From RHKX01 sp963839535 (GTDB taxonomy: Bacteria; Actinomycetota; Thermoleophilia; Solirubrobacterales; 70-9), in NCBI GenBank assembly GCA_963839535.1, contig CAWIVF010000005.1, forward strand, positions 65,401 to 129,400: a stretch of DNA of 64,000 bases. Direction: 5' to 3'. A model generated the notes under the pieces. The model ran no database searches. It was not told the DNA's origin and saw only the letters and a list, made by a program, of their open reading frames with translations. The number at the start of each line of letters is the position of its first letter. Position 1 is the first letter of the stretch. A program made the translations under genes and the position numbers. This document shows, in pieces, positions 53,594 to 62,442 of this stretch.

Positions 53594-55119
53594 ATGAGGC
53601 TCGCCCCCCGCCCCGAGCTGAGCCGCCTGCGCGACGTGCTCGCCGAGATCGCCGACCTCGGCAGGGCCCGCGCGCTGCTCTTCTGGGACGAGCGGACGCA
53701 CATGCCGCCGGCCGGGGCCGCCGGCCGCTCCGAGCAGCTCGCCACCCTGGTCCGCGTCCGCCACCGGCTCCTCGCCTCCGCCGAGCTGCGGGCCCTGCTC
53801 GAGCGCCTCGACGGGACCCTCGACGACCCCGTCGACGCCGCGACCGTGCGGATGGCCGCCCGGGAGGCCGACAAGGCCCGCCGCGTGCCGGCCGACCTGC
53901 GCGCGGACATCGCCCGGGCCGGCTCGCTCGGCGAGCGCGCCTGGGCCGAGGCCCGGAAGACCGGCGACCTCGCCGCGTTCACGCCCTACCTGGCGCGCAA
54001 CATCGAGCTGCGCCGCCGGTACGTGGAGTGCTTCGACGACCTCGACCATCCCTACGACGCGCTGCTCGACGACTACGAGCCGGGAGTCCGCACCGCCACC
54101 ATCGCCCCGCTCCTGCACGACCTGCGGACCGGGCTCGTGCCGCTGCTCGCCGCGATCGCCGAGCGCCCCGACGCCGTCGACGCCTCCCCGCTCGCCGGCA
54201 GCTTCGACCCGGACGAGCAGGAGCGGATGGTGAGGCGGATCGTCGCCGGCCTGCCGCTCCCCGCCGACTCGTGGCGGCTCGACCGGACCATCCACCCCTT
54301 CGCCGTCTCGATCTCGGCCGGCGACATCCGGCTCACCACGCGCTACGAGCCCGACGAGCTCTCCTTCGGGCTGTTCTCGAGCCTGCACGAGGCAGGGCAC
54401 GGGATCTACGAGTCATCGGTCCCGCCCGAGCTTCGCCGCGGTCCCGTCGGCCGCCCGGCCTCGCTCGGCTTCCACGAGTCCCAGAGCCGGCTCTGGGAGA
54501 ACCTCGTCGGCCGGTCCCGCCCCTTCCTCGCCTCGATCCTCCCCGAGCTCCGCGCCTCCTTCCCCGAGCGGTTCGGCGAGGTCGATGCCGAGACCCTCTA
54601 TCGCGCGGCCAACCGCGCCGGGCCGAGCCCGATCCGGGTGGAGGCCGACGAGGTCACCTACAACCTCCACATCGCCCTGCGCTTCGAGCTCGAGCTGGCG
54701 CTCTTCGACGGCGAGCTGGAGCCGGCGGACCTGGCCGAGGCGTGGCGCGCCCGCAGCGCGGAGTACCTCGGGATCGAGCCGCGCGACGACCGCGAGGGGG
54801 TGCTGCAGGACGTGCACTGGGCCGCGGGTTCGTTCGGGTACTTCCCGACCTACGCACTGGGCAACCTGATCGCGGCCCAGCTCTGGGAGGCGGCGGGGGA
54901 CGAGCGCCCGGACCTCGTCGAAGCTCCCGCGCTCGGGCAGCTCGAGCCACTGAGGGCCTGGCTCGACGACAGGCTCTACCGGCACGCCGGCCTGCACCTG
55001 CCGGAGGAGCTGATCGACGTCGCCCTCGGCCGGCCGCTCGAGGCGGCGCCGCTCCTGCGCCACCTCGGGGCGAAGTACGGGGAGCTCTACGGCTTCGATG
55101 CCGAGCCCCCGAGACGTAG
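53594..55119 (+). CDS. M32 family metallocarboxypeptidase (carboxypeptidase Taq type)
   Basis: About 509 residues. It is a zinc-dependent carboxypeptidase of the all-helical M32 fold. The zinc motif SSLHEAGHGIYESSV (HExxH) is followed by LGFHESQSRLWENLVGRSRP with the third ligand glutamate, and later DVHWAAGSFGYFPTYALGNL. The open frame continues to 55213, but a stop at 55117-55119 becomes available if one base is missing near 55100, giving the shorter natural end; otherwise the C-terminus is unresolved. It is divergent from the predicted nuclease gene by about 100 bases. Confidence 0.93.
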
Positions 55120-55191
55120 ACCCGCCTGCCAAGCGCCGACTGAGCCTTCCCGGCTACGATGCCGCGGCCTTTCAATCAACCCTGCCGAGAC

Positions 55192-55199
55192 CAAGGAGA
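55192..55199 (+). promoter_or_regulatory. Ribosome-binding site of ccr
   Basis: CAAGGAGA lies just before the GTG at 55203, which fixes that start within a longer open frame. A strong Shine-Dalgarno core such as AAGGAG is uncommon among the genes of this window, many of which rely on start-stop overlaps. Confidence 0.75.
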
Positions 55200-55202
55200 G
55201 AC

Positions 55203-56459
55203 GTGGCCACTGACATCGCCGAAGTATCGAAGCTGGACGTCGAGCCGGGCACCCTGCCCGAGAAGATGGCCGCCTGGGTGATCCGCCAGGAGCGCGAGAG
55301 CGAGCCCAAGGACGCTTTCCAGATCGAGGAGGTGGACGTTCCGGAGCCCGGCGCCTTCGAGGTGATCGTGCGCGTGATGGCCGCCGGCGTCAACTTCAAC
55401 AACGTCTGGGCCGCCCTCGGCAAGCCCGTCTCGGTCTTCGGCTACGGCGACCACCCCGAGTACGGCCACCACATCGGCGGCTCCGACGCGTCCGGCGTCG
55501 TCTGGAAGGTCGGCCCGGGCGTGACCAACTGGAAGCCCGGCGACGAGGTCGTGATCCACTGCAACCAGGCCTCCTACGAGGACGTCGAGGTCCACGGACT
55601 CGACCCGATGGCGGCGCCGTCGCAGCGGATCTGGGGCTACGAGACGACCTGGGGCAGCTTCGCCCAGTTCACGAAGGTCCAGGCTCAGCAGCTGCTGCCG
55701 AAGCCGGAGAACCTCTCGTGGGTCGACTGCTCCGCCTACGGCCTGACGTACTTCACCGCCTACCGGATGCTGATGAACCGGGCGAAGATCCAGCCCGGTC
55801 ACAACGTGCTCGTCTGGGGCGCCGCCGGCGGCCTCGGCGTGTTCGCGATCCAGCTCTGCAAGGCGGCGGGCGCCAACGCGGTCGGCGTCGTCTCGTCGGC
55901 CGAGAAGGGCGAGCTCGTCAAGCAGCTCGGCGCCGTCGACTACATCGACCGCAACGAGTTCAAGGGCATGATGCGCACCGGCGAGGAGACCGCCGACGAG
56001 GAGAAGGCGCGCTTCAAGGAGTCGCGCGCGTTCGCCAAGAAGGTCAAGGGGATCCTCGGCGACGCCCCCGACGTCGTCTTCGAGCACGTCGGCAAGGCGA
56101 CCTTCCCGACGTCGGTGTTCACGGTCAAGCCGTTCGGCAAGGTCGTGATCTGCGGCGCCACCTCCGGCTACACGCTGGACTTCGACGTCCGCTACCTGTG
56201 GATGAAGCAGAAGGAGATCGTCGGCTCGCACTTCGCCAACGCCTACGAGTGCATGCGCGCCAACCAGCTGATGGCGGAGGGCAAGGTCCGCCCGGTCCTC
56301 TCCGAGGCGATGGGCTTCGAGGGCGTCCCGGAGGCGCACCAGATGCTCCACGAGAACCGCCACTCGGGCAAGATCACGATCCGCGTCGGCGCGACCGACA
56401 ACGACAGCGGCAAGACCGCCGAGGGCGACGGGGCGATCTGGGCCGAGGTCGGCGCCTGA
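55203..56459 (+). CDS. ccr: Crotonyl-CoA carboxylase/reductase
   Basis: A 418-residue MDR-superfamily enzyme that reduces crotonyl-CoA with CO2 fixation to ethylmalonyl-CoA using NADPH. Family marks are VRVMAAGVNFNNVWAALGKP, YGDHPEYGHHIGGSDASGVV, RIWGYETTWGSFAQFTKVQA, the cofactor loop VLVWGAAGGLGVFAIQLCKA and the insert region TGEETADEEKARFKESRAFA. YLWMKQKEIVGSHFANAYEC near the C-terminus is also typical. Intact, strong ribosome site. Together with the B12 mutase at 60357 it implies the ethylmalonyl-CoA pathway for acetyl-CoA assimilation or precursor supply. Confidence 0.95.
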   Translation: MATDIAEVSKLDVEPGTLPEKMAAWVIRQERESEPKDAFQIEEVDVPEPGAFEVIVRVMAAGVNFNNVWAALGKPVSVFGYGDHPEYGHHIGGSDASGVVWKVGPGVTNWKPGDEVVIHCNQASYEDVEVHGLDPMAAPSQRIWGYETTWGSFAQFTKVQAQQLLPKPENLSWVDCSAYGLTYFTAYRMLMNRAKIQPGHNVLVWGAAGGLGVFAIQLCKAAGANAVGVVSSAEKGELVKQLGAVDYIDRNEFKGMMRTGEETADEEKARFKESRAFAKKVKGILGDAPDVVFEHVGKATFPTSVFTVKPFGKVVICGATSGYTLDFDVRYLWMKQKEIVGSHFANAYECMRANQLMAEGKVRPVLSEAMGFEGVPEAHQMLHENRHSGKITIRVGATDNDSGKTAEGDGAIWAEVGA

Positions 56460-56504
56460 GCCTGATCGCTCAGCCCCCGCCCGCGCAATAAGATCAGCGA
56501 CCGC

Positions 56505-56798
56505 ATGGCCGAGGTCAACGTCATCAACTGGCACGTCAACCCGTTCCGGGCCGACCGCTGGTACGCGATCTGGCGCCCCGCGCTGCAGCGGGCGGGGGCC
56601 TTCGGGGCCACCTCCTACTCGCTGACCCGCTCCGAGGACGACCACCTGCACTTCCTGCAGACGACCGTCTGGAACGACCGCGCCGACTTCGAGCGCTTCT
56701 GGTCATCGGACGAGGTCGCGGCGGCCCGCGAGGAAGCGATCAACTACTACAACAAGCCCGTCCTGCCGAGCTGGCACGTTCAACTGGTTAACGAGTAG
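56505..56798 (+). CDS. Small dimeric alpha/beta-barrel-like protein of 97 residues
   Basis: A small soluble protein rich in aromatics: NVINWHVNPFRADRWYAIWR, then SYSLTRSEDDHLHFLQTTVW and ERFWSSDEVAAAREEAINYY. The strand-helix order and HLHFLQTTVWNDRADFERFW resemble antibiotic-biosynthesis-monooxygenase-like barrels, but I do not recognise the family with certainty. It follows ccr after 45 bases on the same strand and may be co-transcribed. Intact, ATG start. Confidence 0.75.
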   Translation: MAEVNVINWHVNPFRADRWYAIWRPALQRAGAFGATSYSLTRSEDDHLHFLQTTVWNDRADFERFWSSDEVAAAREEAINYYNKPVLPSWHVQLVNE

Positions 56799-56878
56799 AA
56801 GCTCGGGCTACTTGCCGCCTCGGGTGGCGGCCCTCCCGGGCAGACCGGACGCGAAGCGGAGGATCTGCCCGGAGTTAT

Positions 56879-57806
56879 CTAGGCGGCGGCGGCCACGGCC
56901 GTTTCGATCTCGCTGGTCGTCTCGGCGAGGATCTCGATCATCGCGTCGGTCGCGTTGCTGCGCGAGCCGGCGCAGAGGGTCACCGCCCAGATCCGCCGCA
57001 CCGGCGGCTCCGGGGCGACGTCGACGATCGCAACCCCCGGATGGAGGTTGAGCAACGCCAGGTCGGGGAGCAGCGTGACCCCCATCCCGGAGGCGATGAA
57101 GGCCTGCATGACGTTGTAGTCGTCGCTCTCGTAGAGCACGTTCGGCTGGAAGCCCGCGCGCTCGCAGCTGCCGATCGTCAGGCGCCGGCAGGAGCCGTCG
57201 CCGGTCCCGCAGAGCCAGCTCTCCTCGGCGAGCTGATCGAGGCGGATGCAGTCCTCGCCCGCGAGGGGGTGATCGGCCGGCAGGGCGACGTGCATCTCCT
57301 CGTCGAGGAGATGGGTGAGGATCAGGTCCCGGTCGGGCGCGATCGGCTCGACCTCGAAGTCGTAGGCGAGGACGACGTCGGCGCCGCCGCGCTTGAGCAT
57401 CGGCAGCGAAACCTCCGGATCGCCCTCGCTGAGGCTGAGCAGGACCCCCGGGAAGCGATCGTGGAAGTGCCTGGCCGCCGCGGCTCACGATCGTCACGCT
57501 GGCGCTCGGGAAGCTGACCAGGCGGAGCTCGCCCGCGCCCTTGCCGGAGAGCTGGTCGAGCTCGCGCTCGGCCTGATCGAGCCGCGCCATCGCCGCCTCG
57601 GCGTGGCCGACGAGCAGGGTCCCGGCATCGGTGAGAACGGGTCCCGACCGAAGCCTGAGCAGCAGCTGGGCCCCGACCTCCGCCTCGAGCGCGGTGATCT
57701 GCTGGCTGATCGCCGACTGCGAGACGTAGAGGCTTTCGGCGGCGGCGGAGAACGAGCCCCGCTCCGCCACCTCCCGCAGGACCCGCAACCGCTTCAGATC
57801 AAGCAT
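56879..57806 (-). CDS. LysR family transcriptional regulator (one frame break)
   Basis: About 308 residues. The helix-turn-helix is MLDLKRLRVLREVAERGSFS, followed by AAAESLYVSQSAISQQITAL. The co-inducer domain has ELRLVSFPSASVTIV and later GGADVVLAYDFEVEPI and MQAFIASGMGVTLLPDLALL. The frame breaks near 57485; removing one base gives SRAARHFHDRFPGVLLSLSE. The gene starts inside a perfect palindrome (57805-57819), so it probably represses itself. It stands between ccr and a small plus-strand gene and could control either. Confidence 0.92.
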
Positions 57807-57819
57807 AAGGCCACCTTAT
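57805..57819. promoter_or_regulatory. LysR-type operator overlapping the regulator start codon
   Basis: The 15-base sequence ATAAGGCCACCTTAT is a perfect inverted repeat of six-base arms with a three-base spacer and contains the T-N11-A form expected for LysR boxes. The regulator ATG is read from its end, and its purine-rich AAGGTGG is also the likely ribosome site on the minus strand. Binding here would block both transcription and translation initiation of the regulator. Confidence 0.65.
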
Positions 57820-57908
57820 CAGACGGCTTTGGACTTCCTATTGCGCTTATCCCGCGAAGGGAGGAAGGTGGTTCCACGGTTCAGTCCACCCACCGGCCGG
57901 AGGCCCCA

Positions 57909-58351
57909 GATGTTCACCCACCCCACCCTCCCCACCCAGACCGACGACCCCGCCGCCACCCGTCACGGCGAGCACGTCAGGGCGCTCCGCAAGCCGCTCG
58001 ATCCCCGGGACTCCGGCGAGTCGATCGCGGTCCGGATGCTCGGCGAGTCCGATCGTCCCGCGCTCGCCCGCCTCGCGGGTCGCGACAGCGCCGACGTGCC
58101 CGCCGGAGACGTGCTCGGCGTCGAGGTGAGCCGCAATCTGGTCGCCGCCCTCTCGCTGACGGACGGCTCGGCGATCGCCGACCCCTTCCACCCCAGCCGG
58201 CCCGCGCTCGAGCTGCTCAGGCTCCGCGCCCGTCAGCTCGGCGCCTCCCGGCGCGGCCTGCGCCGGCTGCGGCGGCGCCCCCGGTCCCGAAGCGCGCGGC
58301 ACCCTCGCCGGCTCGCCTCCCGGCGCCGGCGGCAAGCTGCTGCAGCTCTAG
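57909..58351 (+). CDS. Small protein resembling an N-terminal half of a GNAT domain (one frame break)
   Basis: About 146 residues. The core IAVRMLGESDRPALARLAGR, GDVLGVEVSRNLVAALSLTD and GSAIADPFHPSRPALELLRL resembles the first strands of GNAT acetyltransferases but stops before the acetyl-CoA loop. GGAGG lies seven bases before the ATG. The frame probably breaks near 58275; with one base removed the end reads GTLAGSPPGAGGKLLQL and stops at 58349-58351, overlapping the clpS end by four bases. Similar short proteins occur in related actinobacteria as I recall; function unknown. Confidence 0.65.
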
Positions 58352-58641
58352 CCCTGCTCCAGCGGGGCCATCGTCAGGCCGGCCGAGGACAGCTGCTCCC
58401 AGTAGAGCTCGGCCGGCTCGCGTGGGCCGCTCCAGACGATCGCCTGGCCGCTGTTGTGGATCGTGTTGGCGTAGCCCATGCCGCGCCCGTAGTCGACGCC
58501 GGGGATGAAGCTCGCGAGCGTCCGGGCGACGTGCTCGAACGTGTTGTGGTCGTCGTTGCGGACGATCACGCGCCAGTTCCCGCCGAGCCCTGAACCGGGC
58601 CCTGAGACCCGCGGTCGCTCCTCCGTCGTCGTAGTCATCAA
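58348..58641 (-). CDS. clpS: ClpS adaptor protein
   Basis: A 97-residue adaptor that delivers N-degron substrates to the Clp protease. The N-terminal tail is flexible; the core WRVIVRNDDHNTFEHVARTL has the conserved Asn-Asp-Asp-His-Asn-Thr segment that binds the N-terminal residue of the substrate. The rest (LASFIPGVDYGRGMGYANTI, then VWSGPREPAELYWEQLSSAG) closes the alpha/beta fold. The ATG at 58641 or the next codon may be used. No ClpA/ClpC gene is in the window. Intact. Confidence 0.93.
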   Translation of the reverse strand: MMTTTTEERPRVSGPGSGLGGNWRVIVRNDDHNTFEHVARTLASFIPGVDYGRGMGYANTIHNSGQAIVWSGPREPAELYWEQLSSAGLTMAPLEQG

Positions 58642-58700
58642 GTCCCTTCGCCTCCCCCGCTCAGCTTACGAACCCGCCGGCCGTGGCGGCTCGACGCCGG

Positions 58701-59366
58701 CTAGCCGGGAACCGGGACCTGGACCTTGAGCTTGTCGAAGAACCCTTCGCCCTTCGCCTTCTTCGTGTCCTTGCGGTCGCCGAAGGTGACGCCGGTCTTA
58801 CGGCCGCCGACCTGCTCGGCGTCCTTGTCCTTGAATCTCTTCATCCGCTTGCCGTTGATCTTGGCGGTGATGCTGCTGCCGACGGCCTGGATCTCGATCC
58901 GGTTCTTCTTCGCCAGGCCCTCGATGCGCTTGTCGCGATCCTGGTCGATCACGTCGCCGTTCTTGAGGAGCTGCCAGCGGCGCGGCTTCGGGAAAACGCG
59001 CAGCTCGTAGCCCTCCTTCTTGTTGGCGCGGACGGTGACCCCGACGTAGACGCTCTCCCTGACCTTGTCGTCGGTGCCCTTGGTGACCTTGCCGATCACC
59101 TTGACGATCTGATCGGGTCGCTTCGAGTCGCCCTCCACCGGGGTCGCGAACACGCAGTCGGCGGGGCCGCCCTTGACCTTCACGCCGAGCGCCGACTTGT
59201 TGCGCCACTCACGGTCGCAGGCGCCGCTGCTGCGGACGAGCGTCTGCACCGACTTGTAGTCGGCACGGCTCGAGAAGGAGGTCTTGTAGACGCTGATGCC
59301 GGCGTGCGCGAACGCGGCGGCGGCGAGGACTACGAGGACGGTCGATGTGGTGATGAGACGATTCAT
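58701..59366 (-). CDS. Secreted protein of unknown function, jelly-roll-like
   Basis: A 221-residue exported protein with signal peptide ITTSTVLVVLAAAAFAHA. The mature part has YKTSFSSRADYKSVQTLVRS, two cysteines (GACDREW and PADCVFATP) and strands such as ESVYVGVTVRANKKEGYELR, NRIEIQAVGSSITAKINGKR and KTGVTFGDRKDTKKA. The order resembles the 3-keto-glycoside hydrolase/LamG-like jelly roll (DUF1080), but the match is by eye only. Its ATG overlaps the stop of the MBL hydrolase (ATGA). Intact. Confidence 0.75.
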   Translation of the reverse strand: MNRLITTSTVLVVLAAAAFAHAGISVYKTSFSSRADYKSVQTLVRSSGACDREWRNKSALGVKVKGGPADCVFATPVEGDSKRPDQIVKVIGKVTKGTDDKVRESVYVGVTVRANKKEGYELRVFPKPRRWQLLKNGDVIDQDRDKRIEGLAKKNRIEIQAVGSSITAKINGKRMKRFKDKDAEQVGGRKTGVTFGDRKDTKKAKGEGFFDKLKVQVPVPG

Positions 59367-60313
59367 TCGGCGCTGAGCCTAGCTTGCGGCGCGGTCACGA
59401 GGGGCGCGTCCGGCGGCCTCTGCCCGCTTCCTTGCGAACACGCTCCGAGCCCCGGAGTAGCGCCGCTCAGGACTGCTTCGGAGCGCTTGCGCCAGTAGCG
59501 CTCGAGCCCGAGCCAGACCTGGTCGGGAGGCATCGCCGAGCGAATCCGCTCCGCCGCGTCGCCGGGATGGCGGTCGATCCGCTCCTCGAGCTTGGCGAGG
59601 AAATCCTCCCGGTCGCTGACCCTGGCGGTCTCGGCCAGAGCGTGCAGCTCCCGCTCGGCGGCCTCGAGATGCTCGGGTGGGTCGTCGGCGGGCCCGAAGT
59701 GCGTCAGCGCGAGCCGCTCGGGCCCGAAGTCCCGCAGCGCCGCGATCGAGGCCGCCCAGAGCTCGATGTCGATGTCGGGGGGAGGGCTCGGGATCCAGAC
59801 CTCGCCGGTCGGCGGGATCATCACCCCGCCGACGTCGCCGACGAACGCGTCCCCGGAGTCCTCGTCGAGGTAGCAGACGTGATGGGAGGCGTGGCCGGGG
59901 GTGGCGAGCACGCGGAGGCCGTCGATCGTCTCGCCGCCGCTCAGGACCGTCACGTTCTCCTCCGGGACCGGGACGACCTCGCCCCAGAGGCGATCCATGT
60001 CGTCGCCGTAGAGCCGGGCGGCGCTCTTGAGCAGCCGCGAGGGGTCGATCAGGTGAGGGGCGCCGACCTCGTGGACGTAGACGCGGAGATCGGGGAAGCG
60101 CCTGACGAGCACGCCGGTCGCGCCGGCGTGGTCGAGGTGGATGTGGGTGAGCATGATCGCCGCGGGCTCGCCGCCGTCGAGCTCCGCCAGGACCGTCTCG
60201 ATCGAGCTCGCCGGGCCGGGATCGATCAGCGCGCCGCGCCGCTCCCAGGCGCCGATCACCCGGTCGAGGCCGAGGTGCTTCGAATCGATGACGCGCGCCC
60301 GCGAGTCGCTCAC
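59363..60313 (-). CDS. Metallo-beta-lactamase-fold hydrolase
   Basis: A 316-residue soluble hydrolase. The first metal motif IMLTHIHLDHAGATGVLVRR (HxHxDH), VLATPGHASHHVCYLDEDSG, GDAFVGDVGGVMIPP with the bridging aspartate, and LALTHFGPADD for the last histidine are all in place. I chose GTG 60313 (VSDSRARVID) over the ATG three codons upstream. The helical C-terminus of about 90 residues is typical of quorum-quenching-like or glyoxalase II-like subgroups; the substrate is unknown. It is divergent from the mutase gene by 43 bases. Intact. Confidence 0.9.
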   Translation of the reverse strand: MSDSRARVIDSKHLGLDRVIGAWERRGALIDPGPASSIETVLAELDGGEPAAIMLTHIHLDHAGATGVLVRRFPDLRVYVHEVGAPHLIDPSRLLKSAARLYGDDMDRLWGEVVPVPEENVTVLSGGETIDGLRVLATPGHASHHVCYLDEDSGDAFVGDVGGVMIPPTGEVWIPSPPPDIDIELWAASIAALRDFGPERLALTHFGPADDPPEHLEAAERELHALAETARVSDREDFLAKLEERIDRHPGDAAERIRSAMPPDQVWLGLERYWRKRSEAVLSGATPGLGACSQGSGQRPPDAPLVTAPQARLSAE

Positions 60314-60356
60314 GCCCGGCAAAGCTACCCGGCGGGCGCGGATCTACAATCAGGGC

Positions 60357-62356
60357 GTGAGCGAGCACCGACTTCCCGAGCCCGATCGCCCCTGGGTGAT
60401 GCGCACCTACGCCGGCCACTCCGACGCCCGGCGCTCCAACGAGCTCTACCGCCGCAACCTCTCCAAGGGCCAGACGGGCCTCTCGATCGCCTTCGACCTC
60501 CCCACCCAGACGGGCTACGACCCCGACGCGACCCTCGCCCGCGGCGAGGTCGGCAAGGTCGGCGTCTCGGTCGTCCACCGCGGCGACATGGAGACCCTCG
60601 TCGAGGGCATCCCGCTCGGCGAGATGAACACGTCGATGACGATCAACGCGACCGCCGCCTGGCTGCTCGGCCTCTACGTCGCGGTCGCCGACGAGCAGGG
60701 CGTCGAGCGTGCCGAGCTCAAGGGCACGACGCAGAACGACATCATCAAGGAGTACCTCTCGCGAGGCACCTACGCGTTCCCGCCGGAGCCGTCGATGCGC
60801 CTGATCGCGGACATGGTCGCCTTCACGGTGAACGAGATCCCGAGCTGGAACCCGATCAACATCTGCTCCTACCACCTGCAGGAGGCGGGGGCGACGCCGG
60901 TCCAGGAGATCGCCTACGCGATCTCGAACGCGATCGCCGTCCTCGACGCGGTGCGCGAGCGGGGACAGGTCTCGGAGGAGGACTTCCCGAAGGTCTTCGG
61001 CCGCATCTCCTTCTTCGTCAACGCCGGCGTCCGCTTCATCGAGGAGCACGCCAAGCTCCGCGCGATGGGCGTCCTCTGGGAGGAGCTCGGCCGCGAGCGC
61101 TACGGCGTCACCGAGCCCAAGTTCCTGCGGATGCGCTACGGCGTCCAGGTGAACTCACTCGGGCTGACCGAGGCGCAGCCGGAGAACAACGTCCCGCGGA
61201 TCGTGCTCGAGGCCCTTGCCGTGACCCTCGGTCGTGACGCCCGCGCCCGCGCGATCCAGCTCCCCGCCTGGAACGAGGCGCTCGGGCTGCCGCGGCCCTG
61301 GGACCAGCAGTGGTCGCTGCGGATCCAGCAGATCCTCGCCAACGAGACCGACCTGCTCGAGTACCCCGACATCTTCGAGGGCTCCGTCGTGATGGAGGGG
61401 CTCGTCGCCGAGCTGCTCGAGGGGGCGCGCGCCGAGATCGCCATCGTCGCCGAGCACGGCGGCGCGATCACCAACGACGCCGTCTCCTACATGAAGGCCC
61501 GCCTCGTCGAGTCCCACCGCGACCGCGTCGCCCGGATCGAGCAGGGCGAGCTGAAGGTGATCGGGCAGAACTCCTACACCGAGACCGAGGACTCGCCGCT
61601 GACCGTCGGCGAGGACGGCGGCATCCTCACCCCCGACCCCGAGGTCGAGCGGGAGCGGATCGAGGCGCTCGAGCAGTGGAAGGCGGAGCGCGACGACGAG
61701 GCCGTCAAGCAGGCCCTCGCCACCCTCGCCGAGGCCGCCAAGGACGAGTCGGCGAACCTCATGCCGCCGACGATCGAGGCCGCCAAGGCCGGCGCCACCA
61801 CCGGCGAGTGGTCCGAGACCCTCCGCGAGGTCTTCGGCGCCTACCGCGGCCCGACCGGGCTCGACGGATCGGCGACCGGCGGCAACGCCGATCTCCTTCG
61901 GACGTGCGCGAGACCGTGTCCGAGGTCGCGGCGAAGCTCGGCCACCAGATCCGCATCCTCGTCGCCAAGCCGGGGCTCGACGGCCACTCCAACGGCGCCG
62001 AGCAGATCGCGGTCCGCGCCCGCGACGTGGGCATGGAGGTCATCTACCAGGGCATCCGGCTCACCCCCGAGGAGATCGCCGCCTCGGCGGTCCAGGAGGA
62101 CGTCGACGTCGTCGGCCTCTCGATCCTCAGCGGGTCGCATCGCGAGCTGGTGCCGCGCGTCGTCGAGCTGATGCGGGACGCGGGCGTCGATGCGCCGGTC
62201 GTCGTCGGCGGGATCATCCCCCCGGCCGATGCCCGCTGGCTCACCGAATCCGGGATCGACCGCGTCTACACGCCCAAGGACTTCGACCTGAATCGGATCA
62301 TGGTCGACATCGCCGAGCTCGTCGCCGCCAAGGCGAGCGCACCGCAGCCCGCCTAG
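60357..62356 (+). CDS. meaA: B12-dependent mutase, ethylmalonyl-CoA mutase/MeaA type (one frame break)
   Basis: About 667 residues. The catalytic barrel has RTYAGHSDARRSNELYRRNL, SKGQTGLSIAFDLPTQTGYD, MNTSMTINATAAWLLGLYVA and WNPINICSYHLQEAGATPVQ. The B12 domain has the cobalt-ligand motif GLDGHSNGAEQIAVRARDVG (DxHxxG), VGLSILSGSHRELVP and VVVGGIIPPADA. The single-chain form with this barrel sequence is the MeaA/ethylmalonyl-CoA mutase type rather than the two-gene methylmalonyl-CoA mutase. The frame breaks near 61895 between the domains (one base missing or two extra). GTG start. It would follow Ccr in the ethylmalonyl-CoA pathway. Confidence 0.9.
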
Positions 62357-62442
62357 CGGGGCCGGGGCCGCAAGCCGGCTGACAGGACGGGTCCGCTGGG
62401 CCCGCCCCCTTCCCCGACCCGCCACAATTGACGGCGGGGCCT

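Noticed and set aside
5496..61900. Programmed +1 frameshifting as a biological explanation of the breaks
   Set aside because: The sites share no slippery codon, no immediate stop and no downstream structure, they occur up to four times in a gene, and housekeeping genes are affected; sequence error is simpler.
60357..62356. Classical methylmalonyl-CoA mutase
   Set aside because: It is a single chain with barrel sequence of the MeaA/ethylmalonyl-CoA mutase type and stands near ccr; no partner small subunit is present.
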